Assembly (NCBI GenBank): GCA_023055505.1
Contig: JALIRH010000063.1
Location: 2,435,501 to 2,499,500 of the forward strand
DNA length: 64,000 nucleotides
Direction of reading: 5' to 3'
Source of the DNA: Callipepla californica brunnescens
Lineage: Eukaryota; Chordata; Aves; Galliformes; Odontophoridae
The notes below the pieces were generated by a model that was not told where the DNA came from, searched no databases, and was given only the letters and a program-made list of their open reading frames with translations. The translations under genes were made by a program, and so were the position numbers. Shown piece after piece: positions 12,001-24,376 of this stretch (the first letter of the stretch is position 1; each line of letters starts with the position of its first letter).

Positions 12001-15000
12001 TAAGATTTTCAACTTTCACTGGTGCGTGGGCTGATAAATCACTGTCAGACTTTCTTCCTGTGAGAGAGCGGTGTCATTTTACAGTCCTTTGCACTGAAAG
12101 CAGAGCAAGGAATCTGCCTTACAGACTTTATTTGAAATAGAAATGCTCTGCTTCTGCTCCAGAATTAATTGCCCTGGTATGCAGATGCTTAATTTGCCAA
12201 AAGTACAGGTGAAAATTCTTCAGAGTATTTCAACTTAAACATCAGAGTTCATCTTCAGTGATCGTCAGATTCATGGAGTACCTGCCAGGAGAAAGCATCC
12301 AAGTTTGTGATCACAATCACTTTCTTTTTTATGCTGAACCCAAGATGCTTCCTTCCATATAAGTCTGGGATGTTCCGTGTTTAGGCTCAGAAAGAGAATA
12401 GGAAAAGTGGAGCCACCAAAACTTCAAGATTTTGGGCGGACAAGATGAACAAGATCAATCTGTAGATTTCTGCTACTTTTTAGTCAGATTATTTTTCCAC
12501 TTAAAACGTTGTTTAAACCATTGCACCGAAAAGCAGTCTTCCATGTACAACGAGGAAGGTGCATACATAGGCAAAAGTTACAAAACAGTGTTTAATGAGG
12601 ATTAAATAAAGCAAAAAAAAAAGCATTTGTAAAAATTTGTAAATAAGTCTTTCATGCTGTTATTCAGATAAAATGAGTTTTATCTGGTTGTGGTCCTTGA
12701 ATCTCAAAATTGCAGTGGGCAAGCCAGGGGCAGTTGCAGTGTCAGTACCAACTTAATACTAACATGTAACACTGTCAAGGGAATAGCATGAGCCAATGAA
12801 GTAAGCGTTGTTTTTGAGTGACATACTCTATTGTCATATTTTTCTTGACATAAAGGCATAATAATCACTTCTTGGTAGTGTTGCAACAAGCTTGATGCTT
12901 GGAAAATGTACCTGCAGATATTAAATGTAAACGTGAGTATAACGTCTGGAAATTCCCAAGGGAATGGAAGAACTTATTACAGTAGCTGTCTTTGCTGCTT
13001 CAAATGTGAGCAAAGTAGTAGCAAACAGTTTAAGCAACCATGATGAAAAGCCTTTAAGAAGGATGCAGGAAGAATAGTTGCTGTTTCTGTCTGAATATGC
13101 AGCATTTTTCTCTTCTGAATGTACTGATAGCAATGTGATGATTGAGAAGGGATCACAGCTGTAAGGAGCTCTCCTGGATGTCATCTTTGAGGGGAGATCT
13201 TGCTCTGTATTCTGATGCCTCCATGCTCAGATGTATTTGCTGCCATTTCCGTTAATCAATTTCTTTCTAAGATAACTTACCCTTCATCTTCATTTTAAGA
13301 AATCGTTTCCCGTGTACCATTACATCGATTAAACATTACATAGATTGAAGCCCTTGTAGTGTATTTTTTTTGTATTTCCATTGGTTTTTATTTAATGTCT
13401 ACAGTTATTGCAAATAGTTGTCAGAGTCATTTCTTTCCCCTTCACTGAGTTTCTTTTATGTGTACTTTTATTAGATGAACACGAGTGATATGAAATGAGG
13501 CTTTAACATGGAGAAGGAACAGGAGAAGAAATAGAGAAGAATGAAAATGTGTGGCTGCAAAGTTAGATACAGAGTCAGGGTAAAATGCGTGGTTTTGGAG
13601 CTAAAGGAAGGAGATATTGAATGCTTTAGAGACGCTCTCCCAGTCTGTTCTTACGGATTGAAAGTGCCTCCTAAACACATGTTTGAGTTAAACGACAGTA
13701 TTTCTGCAAGGTACTTCCAGGAGGAGTTGCTGTAACTTGTGTGTTTATGAATTGGAAGTAGTTTGGCGTTCATGTTATACGTCTATGAATGTACTCTATT
13801 TTAAGACTCTCTTTGAAATCAAATCCAGTTTAAACCAAGCTGATTTCCTCCAGCCAAGTGAGCTGTATGTCCATCCCTGTCAGTCTTACAAGTGCTAACC
13901 TTGCTTTTGGTATTATCAGTGAGAGAAAAGTGCAGAGGTCCATTCCCCAACCAAAGAAGGTAAAATGAAGTCTTAAGTTCTAAGGAATGCGCTGTGGAAG
14001 AGAGGGAATTCCTCAGTGTCCCTCCCCAAGTCCTGACTCCCCCCAGTCATACAGTGCCAAGAGATAGCTGCCAGGATGGGAATCTTTTGTAGGAGCACTA
14101 GGGAAATATTTCTGAAAGTCATTGGAGTCTTAGGGCACAACAAAAGCCACAACAAAATGCTGCAAACGAAAACGCTTGTAAAAGAAAGTGCTGCGGAGAG
14201 ACAAACTGTCAAAGAGACAAAGCAGCACGTTACCTCATTTTTATGCATGATATGTTTTGCAGAAATATTGCTTGGCAGCTGGTGCTCTTATATCCCCACA
14301 GTATTTTATAATACAGAGTGAAAGTGGGCCACTAACTGTCATTGTCATTTCAAACATGATGTTGTCAGTCTTTTGTTGGGGAAAAAAAAAGAAAAAAGAT
14401 TAAATTAATAAACCTGGACTTTGATACACACAATATGAGAACTAAAGGAAAAAGGAACCTTTATCTGCTGGGGACAAATATTGCACAAGATTAATGTAAT
14501 TTTAGAGAATGAGAGTCTTCTGGACTGGAGATCCGTGGAGTTAAGGGATTTAACTAAAAATAGAGCGTCAGGTAAGTTTCTCAGGGATGCTGTGCAGCTG
14601 TGTTGAACATTATTAAGTAGAAATTAACTTTGCCATGTGAGTAATGAGTTCAAGCAGTTTGTCTTTAGTTCTCTAGAGAGTTGAAATTTTGACACCAGAA
14701 CAGTATCAGGCTATGATTAGATTTGGCAGTTTATTCTGTAAACTCTTGATAGTTCTTTGTAATTACATAAGAACTGCAAAGCAGTTTTCTGTGATGTTGA
14801 TCACATTGGAAAATCATTTGCTATTATCCCTATATTGAGGAGAAAGCCCTTCACACACACTTCAGGTGTGTCTGTGTGTTTGTACATGTGCTTGATCGGC
14901 TCTTCTGGGGATGGGTTAGCTATTCAGATGTAGGAAGTTATCAGTAAATTAACACAGTGAGCATTAACTTTCAATTGAAACACTTTGAAATTGACTCTTT

Positions 15001-16685
15001 ACATATTACTATTTTTACCTGCTACCTTTTTTTCTACGATATTTTTTGACTTTGTGTTAAAAGTATGTTCCAATGGTAGCTGCAGTTAAGGATTACTTAA
15101 TGCATTCTCAATCTTTTTTTGTCTGGTAATTAAATACAGTAATTTTCATCTTTACAGCAGCAATTCTCAGATACTGTCTTGGTTTAATCAAAACGAAGTG
15201 TGTGAAAAGTGCATAAATATTGCATTCCACATTTTACCCCTAGACTATCGAAACAAGTTTTTGGCATGAAAATTGCATTGAAGAAGGAAAATGGTTCCCT
15301 TTTTCCCCCACTGAAAATGTAATTGTTTTGGCAAAGAACTAAGGATGCAGAAATTCTCATTTGTCTGTATGGTATTTTCATGACAATTAGAGGACTGCCG
15401 AGCAGCTGTCTGCCAGTAAGAGAACATGGGCTGAGCTGTGCTCTTGAGAGTGGCTGGGATGGGTTTAGGATAATATTAAGTAAGGGAAGCCTGATTAAGC
15501 AGAGCTTTAATTAATTAATTAACTTTAAAAATAGGGAGTTGGGAAAGTTAGGGGAAATAATTAACAAGTGCGATGGTCAACAAAGGCAACTGGACTTCTT
15601 ACAAACCACTGCCTCTTACATGTTGATGTTTTAAGTTAATTGCTCAGCAAGAGATGCTGGGTTGCCTGGAGGCTTCTGTTTATTGCACCATACAAAACTA
15701 TTCTGTGCTACCTGAGAATGAATTTTTATTGGGAAAAAACAAACAAACAAACCTCATTTGCCATCAGGAAACTGCACAGAGTGCTTCTCTGACTACAAAA
15801 TGAAGCTGGAATTTGCTTTTGTTGTCCAGTTGATAACAGGAGAAAAGGGTGGACCGTGAGGACGCCTCTGCTGACTGGTTGTTCTTTGGGACTAGTAAGA
15901 ATTTCATTATAAAATGTTCAAGTGAAATATCAAAGTTATGTAAGATGAAAGCAGGGAAATGGTTCATTTATGTGTTTCTTGAATTTTACTGTTAATATGC
16001 ATAAATGGAATAGCTTTTTACTGTAGTTGTCTGAGTGCCTTATGTCTCAGAAGCTGAACAAATGCAGAGCAGAAAATTCTCTCTGAAGTAGGAATGTTTG
16101 GACTGGTTGACTTTTTTTTTTTTTAATAGTTTGGTTTTGATCTGAGCTACAATCCTCCTGTAGTTTAGGTTAAAATTCCTGCTAATATTTTTGTAGCTAC
16201 AGATTATAAGGAAAAGTATGCTTATGCAGTGATCAAGTTGGGAGTTCAGTTGTGTGAGCACCAGGAGTTTCATTCAGAGCAGCTTCCCAAGGCAGATATC
16301 AGGGTTACTGATGGGAAGGTTTTTCCATTGCATAGTAAAGAACGCTACCTGAATTCTGCATCAGAAAGAATTGTACTAAGCTTTTTTGCCTACTGCATCA
16401 CTGTGTAGGAAATGACCATACTGCACCAACATATTGGCCAGAATCTTCAACTAACATAAATTGTTATAGCTCCACTGAAATGAGTGAAGAAAAAGTAACA
16501 AGCTTGTTTGATTTGATATTTACATTTAAATTTATTATAAAGGATTGTTTAATGGTTAACAGTTGCAAAAAGATACAAATACAGTTTGGTAATTCCCTTC
16601 TCCTTGTCCTTGAGTAAGTATGTGTAGCTGGTAATTGTGGGCACGATGTATTATGCTTACCATTGTTCTTCCTTTTCTTTTGCAG
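9090..16685 (+). other. DOCK3: DOCK3 intron, exon a to b
   Basis: This intron is 7,596 nt, GTAAGT to GCAG. It is AT-rich and free of any transposon piece I could recognise. It has only small simple runs: a TTAA-type tetranucleotide at about 15507-15523, an AAAC run at about 15736-15752, and a T run near 16110. Short ORFs here (for example at 13541 and 14076) have no family resemblance and are treated as chance. Confidence 0.8.
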
Positions 16686-16770
16686 GCATTTGGGTCTAGA
16701 TTTAGTTCCTCGAAAGGACTTTGAAGTGGTGGATTCAGATCAGATCAGTGTGTCAGATCTCTATAAAATG
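16686..16770 (+). CDS. DOCK3: DOCK3 exon b (about residues 155-183)
   Basis: This 85-nt exon lies between acceptor ttgcag (ending 16685) and donor GTAAGG (16771). Its first base completes the Glu codon of the previous exon. The next 28 codons read HLGLDLVPRKDF, then EVVDSDQISVSDLYKM, and end in phase 0. The LGLDLVPRK stretch is shared by DOCK3 and DOCK4. The following DFEVVDSDQISVSDLYKM is what I recall for DOCK3, whereas DOCK4 has EYAMVDPEDIS in this place. Confidence 0.93.
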
Positions 16771-19700
16771 GTAAGGAATCTGTGGGAGATTGCTCTGAGC
16801 TTTTGTTTTGGGATGGAAAGAAGGGGGAAAGTATCTTTATGAATTTTCTTGACTGAAAAAAATGTGTGCTTTCTTATTTCTTACATCATTTTCCTTTACA
16901 CCCTTGCTGTGAGAACAGTCAGTGTCTTCAGTATCCCCAGTTCTAATAAGAAAGTACCAACTTAGTTTTGGAAATGGCAGGCAAAACTAAATGCCATTTA
17001 GAGAATAATACAGTGTAAAAAATGGAGAAGGTAATTTTGAATGTTGTTTCTTCCTATGGATCTTTGTTCTTTAAATCTGTTTTTTCAAAAGAAGGAAAAG
17101 AAGTCTTAGAAAGACATAGCTAATGGAAATAATTATAAATGTTGGTCTTTGTTGCTAAAATCAATGTATTAGCATTAAATGAATCTTTTCACTGCATGTA
17201 TAATTAAAGAAAAATAGGTCTGGAGAACCGTTTTCCCACTTAATGTCATTTCTAACAATTTCATCTCTAAAAGGACGTGGTGATTTCACCCAGGCAATCT
17301 TTTTGCTTGGATCACTGTCTTCTCAATTGGGAAATTTTATTAGTAGTGGAAAGAAAATTCGTTGGCTTTATTTGTTGCAGATTAAGCTTCACATCTTCCG
17401 GTTGTGTCCACAGCAGAACACATTGCTCCCTGCCTGTTTGCAGCAGCCTTGTCTTCCTTGGGCTATACCACCATGTTTATTTTTGTTCTCTGTCAAAGGC
17501 CAGGCTTTCTAGGCCTCTGGTTCCTGCACTTGGCAGATGTTACACAAGATTATCTGCCATTTGCCATTTGACAGCTGCCTTTGGCAGGTACACTGTTGAA
17601 TTCTGTCTGGTGGAAGACCCAGAGCCTTAGAAGCTCCACAGTTAAATTGTGGTGCTACCTTGCACACACCTGTTCATCTGAAAGTGCCGTGAGCCAAACA
17701 GATGACCCTGCAAGCTTTATTGACATATAGTAAAGGAGTCTTAACAGGGTGCTTTGGGGTTTCTTGATCATTACTTCAAACAACAGTCATTAACCTGTTA
17801 GGAGAAATAGGAATGTTCCTCTCTGTAAGATCCTTACTTAGATTAATTAAAACGGCTTGAGCCTGGAGTTGATCAGCGGTTGTGTGAGTCCAGAAAACCC
17901 ATGAGGGCCATTGTTTGATTCTTTGAGGACAGTCCTCAGGTATAAAAATAGAAGTGAAAAATGTGCTTCTAGGATGTGCACAGATAATAGGCATGCTTGC
18001 TCCCTCTCAAAGATTTTTAAGCTCACAGAAGGGAAGGAGAGAGACTGCTGAACAGCTTGCTTTAAGCAAAACTAATTCTTGAACATTAAAGCAATCTCTG
18101 TGATCTGGCAGTGTCCCTTAGAAAACGTACTTGGTATCCTTTATTAGGAATCCTCTTTTGGATTATTTATACAATATAACAGTGCATTTCATGTTAAGAA
18201 ATTGAAATTCTTCTACGTAAAAAAGGACCAAGTATGCCTATATACAGTACTGATTTTTAAGTTTGTTCCTGGTTTGCCATTGACTGAGGAGACTTTGCTG
18301 CTATTACTGGAGAGTTTTTCTTTGCATGAAGTACAGAAATAACTTTTGCTACAAAATTAAATGGGTAATGACTCACATAATGCCACATAAGTTTCTAACT
18401 GGATTACTTTATTACTCTGCTCTACTTTCTGAAGGTGTTGTTTGTTTGTTTTTTTAATCTGAATACTTGTAACACAGAAAAGAGGTAATGTTTAATTGTC
18501 AAAGCAGTCTGGGTACCTGCCCCATCTTACTCCTGAAGGGAATGCCCACAGCACAGATTTCTGCTCAGATCTCTGCTGCTACTCAGGAGATGACCATTAG
18601 TCAGTTCACATTTCGCCACTGCTTTAGTTTGTAGATTCAGGAAGACAGTACTGTCTAATCACATCTCCTGCACGGTCAGAAGGTAATCTCAGGAGCCAAA
18701 ACAGCTGAACACCTATTATGTGCTAAAGTTTAAATTTTTACCAATCAAAGATTTAAAAAATTTCTTTTTATTGTATTTTTTTCTTCCATGGTGAGAATTT
18801 TCTGTACTCGTGGCAAAATACTTAACAGATTATCAAATCACCGCTGAGATTTTACATTGCAAAATAATCTTGTGGAAATAGTTGTGAGAGCCCACAGAAT
18901 TGTAGAGCATTAAATGTAATGCAGGAAACAGTCTCTTATTAGCAGGAAAATGCATGAAGTAACTCTGGGCTTTCCCATCTGTGGCAGAAAAGTGAAGCAT
19001 TTTACACAAAGTTATTACTTTCTGTGGTAAATTTTTTAATTTAAAAATGTGCATTTGTTTTGTTTGGGAAAAGTGTTGCTAAATACAGTTGGAGGAGTAT
19101 CTTCTGCTCTCATCTGTTTGGAAGCTACAAGGTTATCAGACCCTGCTGGCCCTGCTAGAGTGTGTCTATTTCTTCAGATTGAGATATTGGCTATGAAATA
19201 GAAGAGTTGAGATGGGGGAGAATGAGGAGAACATGTGTCAATATGTGATAGTGTTAATATTCCAGTTTAAAGTACTAATGGTAAGATGAATAAGTGTGGA
19301 TCGGGCATGGCAGAATCATTAATTATATGGTTTTTAAAGCTCTCTGAAACCTTTTCAATTTAGATTAGTATTTAAATCTCCATTTGGAGATTAAATGGGT
19401 TCAGTGAGACTTGCAGACCATTTTCTGATTATAACATTTCGTTTTAGTATGAAGGGCTTTAAATACAGGATCATCCTCTGAGTTCCGCTGCACAGATGCA
19501 GTGCTGTATGAATGCTTCTGTGCAGGTGCAGGACAGCTGAAATTGTAGAAGAGTTGCTACCTCGTTTTCAGGATTTCGTTTCCTGATCTGAGCAAAATGA
19601 TTTTAAATTTATATATAGAAATAAATAATTCAACCTTCTTCCTAGAAGTCAGTGTTGTTCCTTTTTTGTTTTATTTTATTTCTTGATGAACAAATGCAGC

Positions 19701-20104
19701 TTTTCATGGACTGGCATACTGATAAATGAAGATTTGCTGAGGTTTTGGCACATTTAAAAAGGAAATGCAGATTATGCAGTACAGGGTGATAGACTTTTCA
19801 AGAAGTTGTATTACAGCCTTGGAAACTCTGTCTAGAATGTGACAGCCATTTACATTGAAAGCTTAGGTAAATACAACCTGAAAATTCAATTAGTTGTCCT
19901 GGCCAATGGCTTAGCTGGGAAAATCTTTTAGGAGAGCTAGTGGTCTTGTGAGTCATGATGCATTCTGAAAAAAAAACGACGAAGAGCTGGTAATAATCTT
20001 GAGCAATCTTATTTACATAATGCTCTTTTAATGCAACATAAATGTAGTGACAGTATTTTCTTACATCAGAACAGTTTCAATTTTACTATTCTGTTTCTCT
20101 GCAG
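16771..20104 (+). other. DOCK3: DOCK3 intron, exon b to c
   Basis: This intron is 3,334 nt, GTAAGG to GCAG. I saw nothing beyond AT-rich unique sequence. The ORFs at 17243-17630 are read in two overlapping frames with no recognisable protein. Confidence 0.8.
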
Positions 20105-20146
20105 CATTTGTCGAGTAGACACAGTGTCCAGCAGAGCACATCACAG
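20105..20146 (+). CDS. DOCK3: DOCK3 42-nt microexon (about residues 184-197)
   Basis: This is a 42-nt exon of 14 codons, HLSSRHSVQQSTSQ, between acceptor ctctgcag (ending 20104) and donor GTAAAC (20147). It is phase 0 on both sides, so including or skipping it would keep the frame. The peptide is rich in Ser, Thr and Gln and likely forms a flexible linker. A near-identical 14-residue stretch is present in the mammalian DOCK3 sequence I remember, with Gln where this has His6. It is therefore a conserved exon and not a chance match. Whether it is alternatively spliced cannot be seen here. Confidence 0.9.
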
Positions 20147-21185
20147 GTAAACATTGTCTACGTAAGAATTTTTGCTGTTTCTGTCTTTGATAACATATCT
20201 GCGTATATTTGTTTGATGGAGATCCTTGGGTATCCAAGTTCCTCAAAAGCGCCTTGAGAATAGTTAACTACTTCAGCAGGTCCTTCTTCAACATCTGCTT
20301 AGGCCTCTTTTCCTCAGCTCTCAGTTGTTCTTAAAAGAACAAGTTCTCTAGTGAGATCAGAAGCCTCAGTCTGCCTGTGTGAGTCTCCTTTCTGCCTGCT
20401 AACATGTAACTTGGGAGGTTTTTGTTTTACATGTCCTTTCTGTAGTAATGTAATCCTTTCTCGGTCATGAAGTCTGGATCTAATCTTTCCTAGAGAGCTG
20501 TGCTTGCACAGGTGCCAGTCTTTAAAGGGTGAGGATTTAGTTGGATTTAATTCAGAATCCAGAGCAGAAATTGTTTTAAGCTGCATTTTGAAGTCGACTG
20601 CAAATCTGAGTTGAAACTCTGAAAATATATTAAGGCTGCCTTTGTTAGTGTCTGCCTGTCTAACACACATTCAGAGACTAGCTTAGGTCGGTCATGCAGT
20701 GTTTACTAACATCAGGCTATGACAGATGTAAAGTGCTATGAAAATAAAATAAAAGTTATTTCTAATTGTATTCTTTATTTCAGTGCAGTTCTCACTTGTA
20801 AATTGGTCTTGATATACTAAGTAAAACATACAAACCTTTCTGCTGTTTGACTTTGTAGATTGCTTGTGTGACCAACCAACATTAGGATTTCTTTGTTGTA
20901 TCTACAGGGCTGTCAGCTTCTAAAGTCTGGTTCTAAATGATTTCCACAAATGAATTGCAGATGCTAAAAAAAAAAAAAAAATAACATAAATGTTGCACTT
21001 AAAATCTTGAGTAGAAATTCATCCAATGTAAAAAACAGGAAAAAAACCTTTGTTGTCTGTCCTTAAGATGGGATATATTTGAGGTTAAGTTTTAGTTGAT
21101 GGAAAAGAGATCAAAGTTTCAGTTGAAATTATCAAGTCAGTCATGTCCTTTATTTGTGACAAAAAGGTTTCTGTTGTTTAATCAG
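20147..21185 (+). other. DOCK3: DOCK3 intron, microexon c to d
   Basis: This intron is 1,039 nt, GTAAAC to TCAG, and is the shortest intron here. It has an A run of 16 at 20966-20981 and no other identifiable element. A 118-codon antisense ORF (20314-20670) has no recognised relative. Confidence 0.8.
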
Positions 21186-21340
21186 GTGGATACAATTCGT
21201 CAGCGTCATGGAGATGCTTGCCGTATGCCAGTGCCTCATCACTTCTTCCTCAGTCTGAAGAGCTTCACCTACAATACAATTGGAGAAGACACTGATGTCT
21301 TTTTTTCTTTATATGATGTTCGAGAAGGCAAGCAGATCAG
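21186..21340 (+). CDS. DOCK3: DOCK3 exon d (about residues 198-249)
   Basis: This 155-nt exon lies between acceptor taatcag (ending 21185) and donor GTAGGT (21341). It encodes VDTIRQRHGDACRMPVPHHF, then FLSLKSFTYNTIGEDTDV, then FFSLYDVREGKQI, and ends with two bases of a Ser codon. The alternating hydrophobic pattern from FLSLKSF onward fits the beta-rich half of the DOCK N-terminal domain just before DHR-1. Compared with the mammalian sequence I recall, the conservative differences are concentrated in the first dozen residues. It is followed by the longest intron in the window (23.5 kb). Confidence 0.93.
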
Positions 21341-23336
21341 GTAGGTCTTAATACATAAATGTTCTCAAATGTGAGGAAGGCACTCTATTATTGGAGGAAA
21401 GTATGAGTTGCTCTTGTGTCACAACTGAAAGCACACTGATAAATCATGAATTGGTAGTACTGCAAGGCATGCATGGACTCAGTAATGCTAAACATATGCA
21501 TGGTTCTTGTAAATAACCAAACCGTTACAGCCACAGAGTAGTTGAGTTTTGTTTAGGCTTCTCACTTGGTCTTCATGCCTTACTGGAGGTCTTAATGTTT
21601 TACTAGCTGCTTTCTTAGCGCTGTTGAGAAGTATCAGTAATTGCAGTGACATGCTGTGCGACTCCAAAAGAGGACTGTTGTGTGTTTGAGTGCTGAATTG
21701 AGGCTCTGGAGCTTTCATTTACTTCTTGCTTTACAGGCATGATACAGTATTGCTTATTTTCATCACTCCTTTACCAACAATATCCAGTGGGATATTTCTG
21801 TTGATCCTTGTGTCTAAGCTGGATAACTGCTGCTCAGTACCTTGAAGTAACTGGTAGTAATGTCAGCAACTATGAAATGTTGTGCATTTTTCCTTCACAA
21901 GTGTGTATTTTGAAAATATCAGGCTGTGTAGAAGAGTATTGCAAGGACTGCAGTGTGTCTTGGAAACGAGACTAACGATAGCGTGGTCTGATCTAAAGTA
22001 CAGCATGGCTGGGTTTTGTGAGCTGTGATTGAAGCCTGTCCTGACAAGTGGTTACACTTTCGATGCTGTGGTTGAAACTGTTCTATGTATTTCAGCAAAT
22101 GTTTCCCTCTAAGCTGAGGGAGGAGCCCCAAAACATTCTTCTCTTTCTTTGGAAGAACAGTGAGCTGTCCAGAGGAGCTCAGAGTAGAATGGTAAAGGCT
22201 TTGTAGCTTTTCAAAAGAAATCCCACTCAAATAAGTCTTATATGTTAGAAAGCTGTAATGAATCGATTTCATCTTTTGAATATGTCTGCCCCATTTAGTT
22301 TGTCAACTTAGAAATGATTTTGCAGAATGTTCCAAGAATGGCTACTGTGATACTGCACCATGCTCACCACCGCTGCCTGAGAAATTCTTGTACTGGTACA
22401 GACAGGAGCACATGTCTATGATTGTCTCTGTGAGAGAGTTAACAGAAAATACTTGTTAAGAAGGAAAGCAAAAAATGGCCAATAAAATAAGCCATAATAC
22501 CACGAAGCAGTAAAATTGTTATGATGAAAGCTGTGGGAAAGAGGAACTGACAAACTGCTGCCATGACTGTGGAAGGCCTCAGAAGGTGCTTCTACTGAGG
22601 AATTGTCTTGGGCTGCATTTTGCATAGTATGTTAACACGGAGTGGGAAAGCCTTGAAGGCTTCTTGCCAGTGATTAAAAAAACGTAAGAGTTACAGTGTG
22701 TGTGGCTCAGGGAGATTTAAATATATACAATAATGCTCGGATGTGCAAACAGTTACTACTTAGCACTTCACATTATGCATCTGCTGTAGTGAAAGCAAAT
22801 TATTTTTATATTGTCTTACATCCCATAAGAGGGGTGGGAAGAAGTATGTAATGAGGTTAAGCTCTGTTTTAGAAAAAAAACTTGAAAGTGGAAAACAAAC
22901 ACTCTGGTGTAAATTTAGTGATGTGTTTATGTCTGCTTTAAAAGGTGAAGTTTCTTTCCTCTTCTGTATGCCTCAGGAAATAGTACGTTTAGGTGAAAAC
23001 TTAGCAGAGCTTCTGCACGTGCTTCAGAATGAAAAGGGCAAATTGACTTTTCTGAAGTGATGATGATGTTGATGAGTTTCTTATCTGAACTCATTCCACT
23101 ATTGTGGTGGAGACTGACAGACTTCCAGCATGCTTTGGGCACCTAGCACACTATAAACTTAGTTCAACTAACTAATCTATTTAGTCAGATATAAGCTATG
23201 GAGTACTTCTATAACGTTTTTGCATGTGTGTTTGTTTGAAAATTTATTTTAAAAAGAAGTGATAGTGACTTTTCCTTTCCTTTTCCACATGTTCCAGCTG
23301 ACTTTTATTCCCTTGACTTCTCCACAGTTTCCATTT

Positions 23337-24376
23337 GCTTGATTTTCCCATTTATCACTTGTAAATGCTGTGTATTTAAAAGAAACAGTGACTGCATTTG
23401 TATGTGAAAGTTGTGTAGAGAGGTGCGTGGTTTCATTAGAGATGTGCATTCTGTCTGTATGATTTCTTAAACGAATCCATCTAAAAGAGGATCTTCTGCA
23501 GAATCAGTCACGTCCCATCTCTGCTCACGCTGCCGCTCTTCCCCAAGAAATGCCTTCATGCTGGCAGTGTCACCCAGCAGGCTGCAGGGATGCCCATTGT
23601 TCTTAAAAGGGCCATTTGTGTTTTTAAGTTTTGAACAGGAATGAATGAGTTGTGGGTTTTGTTGTTCTCTTTTCTTTTTTCTCCCCTTTTTCTGCTCAGA
23701 AGGAACAAAAGCATCATCCCATGAGCACGTAGCCCTAGGAAAGGTTTTGCTGCGTGATGTGCTGTGAGATGTCGGAGTTGAGCAGTTCTTTGCCTGTGCC
23801 TGGACGTGTGCAAGGGTGAAAGGAGCGGATCTCTGTGTCAGATGTCCAAACATATTCTGATAAATTAGCTTTTCCCAGGTTATAGGCAGTGATGGAATGT
23901 GCCCTAAAATACTTGTAATCCAGAATTGGAACTCTTCCTGCAGTTCCACTCAAGCATTTCACAGAGACCAACTGGCAGCTGGGGCTGTCCTGCTTTTCTT
24001 TGGTCCCGGCCAAGATCACCAGCAGAGACCAAGGAATCACAGCGTATGACTGACGTCTCTTGTTTTAGAAACAGATTTGTTCTTCATTTTTTTTTTGTAG
24101 CTGACGGAGAGGATTCCTTTCAGGAGCACAAGTATGTACTTTCCATGATGTAAATAAGAAAAAAAGGCCCAGCGTGGTGTGAAACGTTTGGTGTGGTGGA
24201 TGCATGAGAGCCCCAGGAGACTGTAATTGGTACTCAGCTACGTTCCTCCTGCAAGCTTGAATAACCTTCTTAACATTTGGTGCTTTTTCCTTGAGTATGG
24301 TGAGCAAAATGGCAGGTAGTTATTTTAACTAATTTCTGTTTCCATGGAAACAGAAACTGAACTGTTTGCAGTTTCA
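23337..24376. repeat. Duplicated 1.04-kb segment, copy 1
   Basis: This segment is aligned by eye to 35988-37026 in direct orientation. Over the first 1,017 bases I count about 16 substitutions and about four small indels, roughly 98% identity. Both flanks of this copy are ordinary intron sequence. Near the right end lies a perfect palindrome (24333-24356). On the minus strand there is a 160-codon ORF (23467-23949), discussed in the findings. I do not recognise the segment as a named transposon; it has no clear terminal repeats. Confidence 0.9.
24333..24356. repeat. Perfect 24-bp palindrome at the edge of duplicated copy 1
   Basis: The core is CTGTTTCCATGGAAACAG (24336-24353), and three more bases pair on each side. 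The matching site in copy 2 (36987-37004) keeps only the 18-bp core. Similarity between the copies becomes patchy immediately to its right. Confidence 0.85.

Noticed and set aside
21096..21344. An 82-codon ORF containing exon d
   Set aside because: The first 30 codons are intron; the acceptor at 21185 and the frame of the previous exon define the real start of the coding part.
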